NCBI RefSeq assembly: GCF_039542385.1
Contig: NZ_BAABIA010000010.1
Location: 124,001-188,000, forward strand
DNA length: 64,000 nt
From: Prosthecobacter algae
GTDB lineage: Bacteria > Verrucomicrobiota > Verrucomicrobiia > Verrucomicrobiales > Verrucomicrobiaceae
Direction of reading: 5' to 3'
The position numbers were made by a program, and so were the translations under genes. A model generated the notes under the pieces. The model saw only the letters and a program-made list of their open reading frames with translations, did not search any database and had not been told where the DNA came from. Of this stretch, positions 34,595-42,964 are shown one piece after another (positions within the stretch are counted from its first letter, which is position 1; each line of letters opens with the position of its first letter).

Positions 34595-35933
34595 ATCTCG
34601 CAGAAGCGATCACCAGCGGTGTCCAAAACAGCAACGGCTCATAGCGGGCGACGCTGATCAGCGCCCAGACGCTGTCACCGTCGAAAAGCAGGCCAGTGAG
34701 ACCAAAGCCGCTCAGCATCAGCCAGGCAGGCTCTCCGTTCCGGGCCAGGAAATACGCTCTTTTAAGGCCCCAGGTGGCCAGCGCCAGCAGGCCGAGAATG
34801 CCCGGCAGCCCGCCATGAACGAAGGTGTCCCAAAAGACGCCGTGCAGATGCTCAGGATACCAGTGCAGGGAGCAGGACCAGCAGTCATCATCTGCCCACA
34901 TACCCTTGCCCAGCAACCAGTCCTGCCAGGTGGTCATGCAGCCGATCGCAGCGGCGTAAATCAGAAAACGTCCGTTGTCAGACCGCGCCATCGCCTTCTG
35001 CATGGGATTGGAGGAAACCACACTGTCGCCCAATTCCAGCGAGGCGGCCGATTCATTGGCGATCCCACGGCGTTTCAGGGCATCCTTGGCGGCTAGGTCG
35101 GCGATCAGGGGGGCGGAGATTTGGAACAGGGCCAGGATACCAGCCAGGACAGCCACGGGCCGCCACCCGCGCCTCCAACCGATGACAACAAACAGCATGA
35201 GATGCGCTGCCAGAAGGGCAAAGAGGGCACCGCGGCTCAGCGTCAGCACCGTGGCGGCATCCAGCAGCACCAGGGCCAGCAGCCAGCGGCGGCGGTTGCG
35301 CGTTCCAGTGGCGGCCATCCAGCCACTGGCGGCCCAGCAGGCGGCGAAACCAAAGGTGAGGCCGGAATTGACCGAGTTCCACCCGCCATAGACAAACCAA
35401 TTGCGCAGCCGTGCGCCAAAGACGGCCTCGGGATGCACGGTGTAAAACACCCCCAGACTCACACAGGCGGCCACGGCGGCCATGGCCACCAGCGGCTTGC
35501 CCAGTGCCATCACGGCATCCGCACGTTTGGCGGCCTGCCACAGCGTCAGCAGAAAGCCCAAGAGCAAAAGGCTGTTGCCCCAGCCCAGCCATAGGGTGGA
35601 AAGTGCGGCCCCGGGAGAATCAAAGATGGAACTGCGCAGCAGCAGCAGAGACCAAAGCGCGGCGACTCCCTGCATCCAGCGGTCCCGTTTCAGGGCTTCG
35701 GCCAAGTCTGCATGCCCGCCTGCCAGCATCCACAGCACTGCCAGGACCAGTCCCCAGGTGAGCTGTAGCCACTGGTTGTACATGACAAAGTAGCCGCCCA
35801 AAAAGCCCGCCATGTTTGCCAGCAGCAGGGACTGCCGCCAGGAAAAAGCCTGATCACCGGCCATCACCTCGGTCGGGTCATTGAGCCGCCAAGTCGTAGC
35901 GCCGACGGCGGATAGTGGCGGGCGTTCAGGCAT
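34563..35933 (-). CDS. O-antigen ligase family protein (Wzy/WaaL-like)
   Basis: 456 residues from ATG 35933 (MPERPPLSAVG); in-frame codons extend to 36071 but lie in the recA upstream region. About 12 membrane helices in the pattern of the PF04932 family, with the long periplasmic loop bearing MTTWQDWLLGKGMWADDDCW and EHLHGVFWDTFVHGGLPG, the GxG...H..y..t....G block expected in ligases. It would polymerise or ligate undecaprenyl-linked glycans outside the inner membrane, fitting with the polysaccharide genes at 12-22.5 kb. Ligase and polymerase cannot be told apart by sequence alone. Confidence 0.8.
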   Translation of the reverse strand: MPERPPLSAVGATTWRLNDPTEVMAGDQAFSWRQSLLLANMAGFLGGYFVMYNQWLQLTWGLVLAVLWMLAGGHADLAEALKRDRWMQGVAALWSLLLLRSSIFDSPGAALSTLWLGWGNSLLLLGFLLTLWQAAKRADAVMALGKPLVAMAAVAACVSLGVFYTVHPEAVFGARLRNWFVYGGWNSVNSGLTFGFAACWAASGWMAATGTRNRRRWLLALVLLDAATVLTLSRGALFALLAAHLMLFVVIGWRRGWRPVAVLAGILALFQISAPLIADLAAKDALKRRGIANESAASLELGDSVVSSNPMQKAMARSDNGRFLIYAAAIGCMTTWQDWLLGKGMWADDDCWSCSLHWYPEHLHGVFWDTFVHGGLPGILGLLALATWGLKRAYFLARNGEPAWLMLSGFGLTGLLFDGDSVWALISVARYEPLLFWTPLVIASARFMQVTSRSAA

Positions 35934-36083
35934 CAGAAGGGAAACTGATCTTAAGCGCACTTTGGTGTTTCGCCAAGGTGTTCCTGCATGGGTGCGTCTG
36001 CGCGCTTGCTTCCGTAGCGCCTCCTGCTTTAAATCCGGGCATTCCCGTAAAAGTGCTTTACGAGAGAACAATTATGCTTCAAG

Positions 36084-36097
36084 TGTTCGCCCGAACA
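36084..36097. promoter_or_regulatory. LexA-type SOS operator upstream of recA
   Basis: TGTTCGCCCGAACA is a 6+6 base palindrome with a two-base centre, 20 bases before the recA start codon. It fits TGTTC-N4-GAACA, which I recall as the LexA-binding motif reported for Verrucomicrobia. Location before recA, the classic SOS gene, supports it strongly. lexA itself is not in the window. Confidence 0.8.
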
Positions 36098-36117
36098 TTT
36101 AATCACGACCTACCACC

Positions 36118-37215
36118 ATGGCCAAGTCCCCAGCAAAAGAATCCTCTGCCGAGCCCAACGCCAACAAGATTGCCGAGGCCCGGTCCCGCAATCTGGACAT
36201 CGCCATCCAGCAGATCCAGAAAGACTTTGGCGAGGGGTCCATCCTGCGCATGGCAGGCAATGAAAAGGTGGATGTGGCCGTCATTCCTACGGGGAACGTC
36301 TTGATTGACCAGGCCCTTGGCGTCGGCGGTTTCGCCCGCGGCCGTGTGGTGGAAGTTTACGGCCCGGAATCCTCGGGTAAGACCACACTCACGCTCACCG
36401 TCATTGCCCAGGCCCAGAAGACCGGGGGTCTAGCCGCTTTCATTGACGTCGAGCACGCACTCGATCCCAACTATGCGCGCCGTCTGGGTGTGAAGATGGA
36501 TGAACTGCTCGTCTCCCAGCCTAGTTCGGGTGAAGAAGCCCTGCGCATTTGCGAAACGCTCGTCCGTTCCAATGCCCTCGACGTCATCGTCATCGACTCC
36601 GTGGCCGCCCTCGTCACCCGCCAGGAACTGGAAGGCGACATTGGCGACTCCACCGTCGGTGCCCAGGCCCGTCTCATGAGCGCCGCGCTGAGAAAGCTCA
36701 CCGCCATCATCTCCAAGGCCCGCACCTGCGTCATCTTCACGAACCAGATCCGTGAAAAGATCGGCGTCATGTTCGGCAACCCAGAAACCACCCCTGGCGG
36801 CAAGGCCCTGAAATTCTACTCCAGCGTCCGTGTGGACATCCGCCGCATCGGCGCAATCAAGAGCAGCGACGGTACCGTCACCGGTAACCGCACGAAGCTG
36901 AAGGTCGTCAAAAACAAGCTCGCCCCTCCTTACACCGAGGCTGAGTTCGACATCATGTACAACGAGGGCATCTCCAATGTCGGGTCCATGCTGGATCTGG
37001 CCATGGAAAACGACATCCTGCAGAAGCGCGGTTCCTGGATCAGCTACAAAGGCACCCAGCTCGCCCAGGGCCGTGATGCCGCCAAGGAAGCCCTGAAGGC
37101 GGATGCAGCTCTTTACACAGAGATCGAAACCGCCGTGAAGGCGAAGCTGGCTGAAAAAGGCGTCTCTACCGGTGGTGGTGGCAGCCCGGCGAGTGCCGCA
37201 CCCGCAGCCGAATAG
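36118..37215 (+). CDS. recA: Recombinase RecA
   Basis: 365 residues. It forms ATP-dependent filaments on single-stranded DNA for homologous recombination and stimulates LexA self-cleavage. Walker A is GPESSGKTT (82-90). Other landmarks: [38 protein letters not shown], the [24 protein letters not shown] strand (written here in part), [15 protein letters not shown] and [14 protein letters not shown]. The N-terminus carries an extra 15-20 residues rich in Ala/Glu/Ser, and the C-terminal tail is Ala-rich rather than strongly acidic. Probably SOS-regulated through the palindrome 20 bases upstream. Confidence 0.97.
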   Translation: MAKSPAKESSAEPNANKIAEARSRNLDIAIQQIQKDFGEGSILRMAGNEKVDVAVIPTGNVLIDQALGVGGFARGRVVEVYGPESSGKTTLTLTVIAQAQKTGGLAAFIDVEHALDPNYARRLGVKMDELLVSQPSSGEEALRICETLVRSNALDVIVIDSVAALVTRQELEGDIGDSTVGAQARLMSAALRKLTAIISKARTCVIFTNQIREKIGVMFGNPETTPGGKALKFYSSVRVDIRRIGAIKSSDGTVTGNRTKLKVVKNKLAPPYTEAEFDIMYNEGISNVGSMLDLAMENDILQKRGSWISYKGTQLAQGRDAAKEALKADAALYTEIETAVKAKLAEKGVSTGGGGSPASAAPAAE

Positions 37216-37292
37216 TCTGAAAGCCCCTCACCTTGGCGCTTACCCCCGCACTCCGGGAAGGTTTGCCTCAAGGTGAGTGAAGGTGGTCGGCT

Positions 37293-37328
37293 CCCCCTTG
37301 GGGGCAGGCCGCGTGGCCTTACTTTTTC
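37293..37328. terminator. Candidate terminator between convergent recA and sulfatase
   Basis: Two small stems lie in the recA-sulfatase gap: CCCCC-TT-GGGGG (37293-37304) and AGGCC-GCGT-GGCCT (37306-37319), followed by a TACTTTTTCT stretch that reaches into the end of the sulfatase gene. A further inverted repeat, CTCACCTTG (37227-37235) with CAAGGTGAG (37269-37277), lies just upstream. Together they could stop transcription from both sides. Confidence 0.5.
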
Positions 37329-38797
37329 TTATTCTTTGACTTGGCCGCAGCCCCGGGCAGTCGTCCGCTGGGCTGGCTGGCATCATAACCGGGGTTCGGT
37401 GTGGGCATGAGGGCACCGACGTCTTTGCGCCAAGCCTCCAGTTTGGCTGCCAGGGCGGTGACTTGATCAGGGTTTGAGGTGGCCAAGTCCTTCTGCTCGC
37501 CCAGATCTTCGCGCAGGTTGAAGAGCTCCCGCCTGCCGTCCTCGTACCATTCGATGAGTTTCCAGTCGCCCATGCGAATGGCCGCGCCTGGGGCTCCCCC
37601 TTGGTTGCCGTAATGAGGGTAGTGCCAGTAGAGGGCGCGCTCTGGCAGGCTACCACCTTTGAGGAGGGGAAGCAGGCTCACGCCATCCACCTGCGCGGCG
37701 GTTTTTCCCTGGGCCACCTCCAGGGCGGTGGCAAAGTAGTCTGGACTGCACACGGGGGTCTCGATGACGGTGCCTGCTTTCAGCACAGCGGGCCAGCGGA
37801 TGACGAGGGGCTCGCGGATGCCGCCTTCATACATCCAGCCTTTGCCGCCGCGCAGGGGCAGGTTGGAGGTGGGGGAACCTTCACTGGTGGAGAGGCCGCC
37901 ATTGTCTGAGGTGAAGATGACCAGCGTGTTTTCAGCGAGGCCCAGTTCGTCCAGCTTGGCCAGCACCTTGCCGACGGCCAGATCCATCGCCTCCACCATG
38001 CCTGCATACACGGCATGTTCCTGGACGAGACGCACCTCCCGGCTGTCTTCTCGGCCCCACTGGGCTTCCAGTCCCAGGCGGTGGCGTTTTTCCTGATACT
38101 TTTTCTCCAGGTCTGGCCGCGACTGGAGCGGTGTGTGGACGGAGTAAAAGGAGAAGAAGGCAAAGAAGGGCTTGTCCCGGTTGGCCTCCATGAATTTGCC
38201 GGTTTCCGTGGCGAGGCGGTCTGGCAGGTGTTCGCCGGGCGGGCCATCGGGGAGGCGTGGGTTGTCATAGGGCACGAAGTATTTGCCGCGTCCGTAAGGG
38301 CCGCCCTTGTCCACGCCGCCCAGGTTGTGATCGTAACCCTGGTTTTCCGGCCACCAGCCTTCAGGGCCCAGGTGCCATTTGCCGGCAAAAAAGGTGGCAT
38401 AGCCAGCGGACTTCAGCATCTCGGCCATCGTTACTTCCTCGTGCGCCAGCCGATCACTGTAGGGGGCGGGCAGCAGCTTGGTATTGCGCTTCCACAGCTC
38501 CGGTTTTAGGGCCGCGCCGATGTAGTCGGTCACGCCCGTGCGCTGGGGCCAGCGTCCGGTTTGCACCGCCGCGCGTGTGGGGGAGCACACCGGGCAGGCG
38601 GCATACGCATCGGTGAAGCGGGCACCTTCTTTGGCCAGCCGATCCACGTGGGGAGTTTCGTAAAAGGTGCTGCCATAACAGCCGATGTCCTGACGGCCCA
38701 GATCATCCACCAAGAAAAAGACGATGTTGGGGCGGGTCTCGGCTCCGGCGGCCAGAGCGACCGCCATCAGGGACCAGGAGAAGAGGAAGGCTTTCAT
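37319..38797 (-). CDS. Secreted arylsulfatase, formylglycine-dependent
   Basis: 492 residues with a Sec signal peptide (MKAFLFSWSLMAVALAAGA). The start of the mature chain, RPNIVFFLVDDLGRQDIGCYG, supplies the metal-binding DD pair. The active-site motif is C71-S-P-T-R75 (in ACPVCSPTRAAVQTG), whose Cys must be converted to formylglycine by an FGE-type enzyme. GKWHLGPEGWWPENQGYD and FTSDNGGLST are further sulfatase landmarks, and the tail is lysine-rich. It hydrolyses sulfate esters, probably on algal or host polysaccharides, outside the cytoplasm. The only FGE-like domain in the window is part of the fusion at 53549-55510, which may not be the maturation enzyme. Confidence 0.92.
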   Translation of the reverse strand: MKAFLFSWSLMAVALAAGAETRPNIVFFLVDDLGRQDIGCYGSTFYETPHVDRLAKEGARFTDAYAACPVCSPTRAAVQTGRWPQRTGVTDYIGAALKPELWKRNTKLLPAPYSDRLAHEEVTMAEMLKSAGYATFFAGKWHLGPEGWWPENQGYDHNLGGVDKGGPYGRGKYFVPYDNPRLPDGPPGEHLPDRLATETGKFMEANRDKPFFAFFSFYSVHTPLQSRPDLEKKYQEKRHRLGLEAQWGREDSREVRLVQEHAVYAGMVEAMDLAVGKVLAKLDELGLAENTLVIFTSDNGGLSTSEGSPTSNLPLRGGKGWMYEGGIREPLVIRWPAVLKAGTVIETPVCSPDYFATALEVAQGKTAAQVDGVSLLPLLKGGSLPERALYWHYPHYGNQGGAPGAAIRMGDWKLIEWYEDGRRELFNLREDLGEQKDLATSNPDQVTALAAKLEAWRKDVGALMPTPNPGYDASQPSGRLPGAAAKSKNKKK

Positions 38798-38894
38798 AGG
38801 CAGGAAGCATCACAACGAAGGCCGCGGCGGCATCTCACAGCAAACATCCACGCTGGACGCCTGGGCCGGGCCGGGGAAAAGTGCGGTTTCCGTG

Positions 38895-40169
38895 ATGAAG
38901 CGCCTCTTGTCCTCCCATTTCAGCGATCTGGCCCTGCTGCTGCGCTGGACGCTGCTGGCGTTGCCTGTGGGCCTGGTGGGTGGCTCTGCCAGCGCCCTGT
39001 TTCTTTGGTCGCTGGACTGGACGACTCGGACGCATGCAACGCACCCGGAACTGCTCTGGGGACTGCCGGTCGGGGGCGTTCTGGTGGGTTGGCTTTACCA
39101 TCGTTTTGGGAAAGGCGCCGAACGTGGAAACAATCTGCTCATTGATGAAATCCATCAGCCTGGTGGCGGGGTTCCCGCCCGAATGGCTCCACTCGTTTTG
39201 CTAGGCACGTTGGTGACGCATTTGTTCGGTGGCTCTGCGGGCCGAGAAGGAACGGCGGTGCAGATGGGCGGCAGTTTGGCGGGTCTGCTGGCGCGGTGGT
39301 TTCGTGTGGATTCACCAAACCGGCGGCTGATGCTCATGTGCGGCATCGCGGCGGGCTTTGGCGCAGTCTTCGGCACGCCGTTGACCGGGGCCATTTTTGC
39401 CATGGAAGTGCTGATCATCGGCCGGGTGAATTATGAGGCCCTCATCCCGGTGCTGGTGGCCAGCATCGTGGGAGATGCCACTTGCACCGCCTGGGGCATT
39501 CATCACACGCTGTATCACCTGGAGGTGGCCCCGGAGGCCGGTTTGCGCGCTTCTTTGGACGGAGTGCTGCTGTTGAAGGCAGGGCTGGCGGCGGTGGCCT
39601 TTGGCCTCATGGCCCGTTTTTTTGCCGGGTTCACTCATGCCATCCAGCGTGGGCTGGCCCGTCTGGTCAGTTACCCGCCGCTGCGGCCTGCCGTGGGCGG
39701 GCTGGTGGTCATCGCGCTGGTGTTCCTTTTGGGGACGCGGGATTATTTGGGATTGGGGGTCGAGGCCACCCGTGAAGGCGGGGTGAGTATCGTGTCCTCG
39801 TTCGAGTCAGGGGGCGTTACGCCCTGGAGCTGGCTATGGAAGACGCTGTTGACCTCGGTGACGTTGGGCAGTGGATTCAAGGGCGGGGAGGTGACGCCCT
39901 TGTTCTTCATCGGCTCCACTCTGGGCCATGTGCTAGGGCTTCTGTTGCAAGAGCCCGTCGCGCTATTTGCCGCATTGGGTTTCATCGCCGTGTTTGCCGG
40001 GGCGGCCAATACGCCGCTGGCTTGCACGATCATGGGCATCGAATTGTTCGGTGCCCACTACTCGGTTTACTTCGGCGTGGCCTGCTTTGTGGCTTACTTC
40101 GTCAGCGGCCCGTCGGGCATTTATGCGGCGCAGAGAACCGGAGTGCCCAAACGGCAGCCGGAGAATTAG
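38895..40169 (+). CDS. CLC-family anion transporter, CLC-F-like filter
   Basis: 424 residues from ATG 38895 (codons to 38724 upstream are in frame but run into the sulfatase promoter side). About ten membrane helices. The gating-glutamate block is GSAGREGTAVQMGG (Glu118), and FGTPLTGAIFAMEVL and GGEVTPLFFIGSTLG are further conserved. The usual GSGIP chloride-filter motif is replaced by GNNLLIDEIH (about 78-87), as I recall for the fluoride/proton antiporter branch. It therefore probably exports fluoride or another halide. No fluoride riboswitch could be recognised in the 97 bases upstream. It is divergent from the sulfatase gene and shares its stop bases with the convergent DPBB-like gene. 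Confidence 0.8.
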   Translation: MKRLLSSHFSDLALLLRWTLLALPVGLVGGSASALFLWSLDWTTRTHATHPELLWGLPVGGVLVGWLYHRFGKGAERGNNLLIDEIHQPGGGVPARMAPLVLLGTLVTHLFGGSAGREGTAVQMGGSLAGLLARWFRVDSPNRRLMLMCGIAAGFGAVFGTPLTGAIFAMEVLIIGRVNYEALIPVLVASIVGDATCTAWGIHHTLYHLEVAPEAGLRASLDGVLLLKAGLAAVAFGLMARFFAGFTHAIQRGLARLVSYPPLRPAVGGLVVIALVFLLGTRDYLGLGVEATREGGVSIVSSFESGGVTPWSWLWKTLLTSVTLGSGFKGGEVTPLFFIGSTLGHVLGLLLQEPVALFAALGFIAVFAGAANTPLACTIMGIELFGAHYSVYFGVACFVAYFVSGPSGIYAAQRTGVPKRQPEN

Positions 40170-41059
40170 CGGATCCGCTGATCCGAGTTTCCGCTCTGCT
40201 TGAAGTAGGCATCGCGGGCCTTGCGCAGCTCTTCCAGCCGGGAGGCCACATCGGCCTTGCGCTGTGTTTGCTGCTGCACCTGCGCTTTGACGAAATGATT
40301 GTTATTCCCGAGCGTGCGCCAGGGGCCCACGGGGACTTCGTGGACGTCCACAAAGCGCCAATCGCATTTTCCATTGCTGTTCATGCCCAGGTAGTCACGC
40401 ACGGCCGGGCTGACATCGATGCCCGCGCCACGGTTGCTGGTGTTCTTGGGCTTGGCATTGCCAAAGACATACTCGTGATCGTCCGTGACGAAGGGGCCGC
40501 AGTCTTCCCACTGGGCGTAGCACACGCGGTTGCCATAACGGATCGCCACCCAGGTGCCACGGAGGACGGTCTTGCCGGACTTGGTGAAGCGCTGCTTGAA
40601 CCACGGGATCACGCGGGAGGCTTCCGGCTTGTGCGTGGAGTAGTCCAGACAGTCGTTATAAGGCAGCGCAATGTAGAAAGGGTTCAGGCCCGGGGTGAAA
40701 TTCAGCGGGCAGAAGTTGTTGCCGCGTTTGAGGGGATCTGGATCATCGTAGCCGCCGAAGTTTTTTTCCCATTCCGTGTCCCAGGAGCTCTTGTTATTCG
40801 GCGTCGGGTTGTTTTCCGTGGGCTGTTCACCGACCCAAAAGACGGTGGCCATGATGTCGGTCTTCCACGGGTACTTGGAGTAGCTCAGGCGCGGCATGGT
40901 GGGTGAGTTCACCCGTGGCACGGCGATGGAGGACGGCGGGTTGGCCACGGCGCTGCCGGTGGCACTGACTTTAGGCAATGACTGGCCCATAGCCGGTATG
41001 GCTGCTGAAGCTAACAGCAGCAGAAAGATGAAAGAGCGTCGTGGGGGGGCGGCGGTCAT
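40166..41059 (-). CDS. Secreted protein, probable DPBB/RlpA-like fold
   Basis: 297 residues from ATG 41059, which opens a Sec signal (TAAPPRRSFIFLLLLASAAI, cleaved near MGQ). The mature chain has VFWVGEQPTENN, FCPLNFTPGLNPFYIALPYND, then WVAIRYGNRVCYAQWEDCGPF and RGAGIDVSPAVRDYLGMN. The last two blocks resemble the barwin-like double-psi beta-barrel in which an Asp follows GP/GIDVS, as in RlpA and related glycan-binding or lytic proteins. The C-terminus is a basic amphipathic helix (about 255-290). I do not know a characterised homologue. Stop overlaps that of the convergent CLC gene (TTAG). Confidence 0.6.
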   Translation of the reverse strand: MTAAPPRRSFIFLLLLASAAIPAMGQSLPKVSATGSAVANPPSSIAVPRVNSPTMPRLSYSKYPWKTDIMATVFWVGEQPTENNPTPNNKSSWDTEWEKNFGGYDDPDPLKRGNNFCPLNFTPGLNPFYIALPYNDCLDYSTHKPEASRVIPWFKQRFTKSGKTVLRGTWVAIRYGNRVCYAQWEDCGPFVTDDHEYVFGNAKPKNTSNRGAGIDVSPAVRDYLGMNSNGKCDWRFVDVHEVPVGPWRTLGNNNHFVKAQVQQQTQRKADVASRLEELRKARDAYFKQSGNSDQRIR

Positions 41060-41209
41060 GCTTTCTTCAAAAGGACGGGTGACAAGTCTAACCGACAATC
41101 CCTGGCTAAGGCAATCTTAAAAGACACTGTTCATTTGAAAATGCCTTTACGGTGGTGACAACGCCCGCTTTCAGGTGGCAGGCCAGGGACTTTCCGAGTA
41201 AAAAGCCGC

Positions 41210-41926
41210 ATGACCTCTGAGCCCGCCGCCCAAGCCGCGTCTGCCCTGCCTGGCAGCTTTCATGCGGCCGACTACGAATTTGCCCAGGATCTGCTGGACG
41301 GTGATAAGGCTGCCTGGGCCCGTTTTGATCAGGAACTGAAACCGGCCATGCTGGCGAAGTTGGGCGCGGCTGGTGCCACGGATGCGGATGCCAAGGAAGT
41401 GGTGGGAATCGTGACGGAAAAGCTCTGGGCCCAGAAAAAACTGGAGGCTTATTCTGGCAGCGGCCCCTTGGTGGGTTTTGTGCGCACCATGGCGGCGAAT
41501 GCTTGGCTGGAATACCTGCGCAAGCACCGCCGCATGGTGCCAGCGACGAACCTAACGCATGAAGACAGCGACGCTGATCCGCTGGACACCTTGTCAAAAG
41601 AGGAGCGGCCAGCCCCCCAGGAGACTCCGCTGGCCCAACTGCTGCGGGACGCCCTGCTGCATGCGCTGGCCCAGACCGATGCCGAGGCCCTGCTGGTCTT
41701 GAGGCTGTCCCTGCTGCAGGAAGTCAAACAGAGGGACCTTTGTGCCGTGTGGGGTGGCTGCCATGAGGGCACCATCTCACGCAAAAAGACGGAGGCCATG
41801 GAGCAGATCCGTGATGCCACGCTGACTTACCTAGCAGAAAAGGAGCCTTCCTTGCAGATCTCCTGGCAGGACCTCCTGGAAGCCTGTGGCGAAGGGGCGG
41901 AGGCCATTCTGGGGCCTTCCGAATAA
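41210..41926 (+). CDS. RNA polymerase sigma-70 family factor, divergent
   Basis: 238 residues. Region 2 is recognisable as DYEFAQDLLDGDKAAWARFDQELKP and VTEKLWAQKKLEAYSG, with the WLEYLRKHRR helix; region 4 is LLVLRLSLLQEVKQRDLCAVWGG...TISRKKTEAMEQI. The polypeptide is more divergent than the factor at 25696-26430 and carries a distinctive C-terminal extension (LQISWQDLLEACGEGAE). A 76-residue gene follows after 61 bases. Then come an S8 protease, a GAF protein and a kinase-receiver fusion, a probable signalling neighbourhood. Confidence 0.72.
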   Translation: MTSEPAAQAASALPGSFHAADYEFAQDLLDGDKAAWARFDQELKPAMLAKLGAAGATDADAKEVVGIVTEKLWAQKKLEAYSGSGPLVGFVRTMAANAWLEYLRKHRRMVPATNLTHEDSDADPLDTLSKEERPAPQETPLAQLLRDALLHALAQTDAEALLVLRLSLLQEVKQRDLCAVWGGCHEGTISRKKTEAMEQIRDATLTYLAEKEPSLQISWQDLLEACGEGAEAILGPSE

Positions 41927-41987
41927 AAAAGACCAGTTTCTGCGCAAGTTTACCTTTTCACCTGCATCAACGGACAGACACACCGCC

Positions 41988-42218
41988 ATGAATGCCGAAC
42001 ACGACCTTTCCATCCTCTCCCAGTTCCTCCGCCGCATGGCGCCCGACGTGGAAGGCCACGACATGGGTGATCCGCCTGCGGAAGTGATGCCGCGTTTGGA
42101 TGCCTTTGCCGCAGGCCAGGCCGATGCCAAAGAGCGGTCCGCCTTGGCTCAATTGCTCAAGGAACACCCCGAGTATCTGCGCTACCTGGGCAAGGCCATC
42201 CGCAATCGCGCGGCCTAA
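41988..42218 (+). CDS. Small helical protein downstream of sigma factor, unknown
   Basis: 76 residues from ATG 41988 (codons back to 41886 are in frame but do not read as protein start). The sequence is helical and charged (LSILSQFLRRMAPDVEG, DAKERSALAQLLKEHPEYLRYLGKA), with no Cys/His zinc-binding site and no signal peptide. The position directly after the sigma gene suggests a regulator such as an anti-sigma, which is inference only. Its stop shares four bases (CTAA) with the convergent protease gene. Confidence 0.5.
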   Translation: MNAEHDLSILSQFLRRMAPDVEGHDMGDPPAEVMPRLDAFAAGQADAKERSALAQLLKEHPEYLRYLGKAIRNRAA

Positions 42219-42964
42219 CGCTTCTCCGTCAGGGGAAGGGGAGGCGCCAGCGTGCGCATGAGTTCTTTCGCACTTTCCACGCTGAGGTCTGGCCGCAAGG
42301 AGAGCAGCCGTGCCAGCCAGCCAGTGACGCGCGGGGCGGCAAAGCTGCTGCCGGTTACCACCTTCCACCCGCCCTGCCAGGGCACTCGCACCTGATGTCC
42401 ATGGGCGAGAAATTCCACCATGCTGCCTGGGCGGTGGGCCCAGGGCTGGTCGGGCAGATCGGCCAAGTTCACCGTGATGGCGGTGGGGAACCAGCCCGGC
42501 CACTCGCGCAGGTTGGCATCCTCATTGCTGCACGCGGCCACTAGGTGGGTGCGGCGCAGGTAGGCCTCGTCCGTCCATTCCTTGTAGGGCATGACAAAGC
42601 GTGCCTCGCCTGGGCTGCCAAAGCTACAGTTCAGGATGTGATAGCCGCGCTGCATGGCCAGCCGGGCGGCCTCCCAGATGATGGTGGTGCGGCTGCGGAG
42701 ATCACCATCCAGGACGCGGAAGCTGCCGATTTCTGCTTCGGGGGCCAGATTGCGGATGATCCAGGCGATGGCGGTGCCATGCCCCATCACATCTCCGGCA
42801 CCTTCGGTGACTTTGAGAAAAGAGCCTTCGCGGGCAAAGGTGACGTCGTCCCTCAGCGTCAGCCCAGCCAGGGCCGGGTGCGTCACCTCCACCCCGGAGT
42901 CCAGGATGGCGATGCGCACACCTTTGCCGGTGGCATGTTGGAGGTCAGAGAGGGTCATGGTCAT
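42215..42964 (-). CDS. Compact subtilisin-like serine protease (S8)
   Basis: 249 residues, short for S8 and with no signal peptide or propeptide, so probably intracellular. The triad is complete: Asp22 in AILDSGVEVTHP, His62 in GHGTAIAW and Ser207 in GSSFAAPRVTGW. Asn147 in AACSNED is the oxyanion-hole residue. The gene starts with an ATGA overlap on the GAF-protein stop (42961-42964), so the two are translated together. It may be a processing protease of the neighbouring sigma/kinase module, perhaps under the control of the GAF protein. That relation is inference from gene order. Confidence 0.88.
   Translation of the reverse strand: MTMTLSDLQHATGKGVRIAILDSGVEVTHPALAGLTLRDDVTFAREGSFLKVTEGAGDVMGHGTAIAWIIRNLAPEAEIGSFRVLDGDLRSRTTIIWEAARLAMQRGYHILNCSFGSPGEARFVMPYKEWTDEAYLRRTHLVAACSNEDANLREWPGWFPTAITVNLADLPDQPWAHRPGSMVEFLAHGHQVRVPWQGGWKVVTGSSFAAPRVTGWLARLLSLRPDLSVESAKELMRTLAPPLPLTEKR

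Noticed and set aside
37227-37277. Inverted repeat CTCACCTTG/CAAGGTGAG as an attachment or integration site
   Set aside because: Located between convergent gene ends beside terminator-like stems; more likely part of termination.
38798-38894. Fluoride riboswitch upstream of the CLC gene
   Set aside because: The 97-base region shows no recognisable conserved core of the crcB motif.
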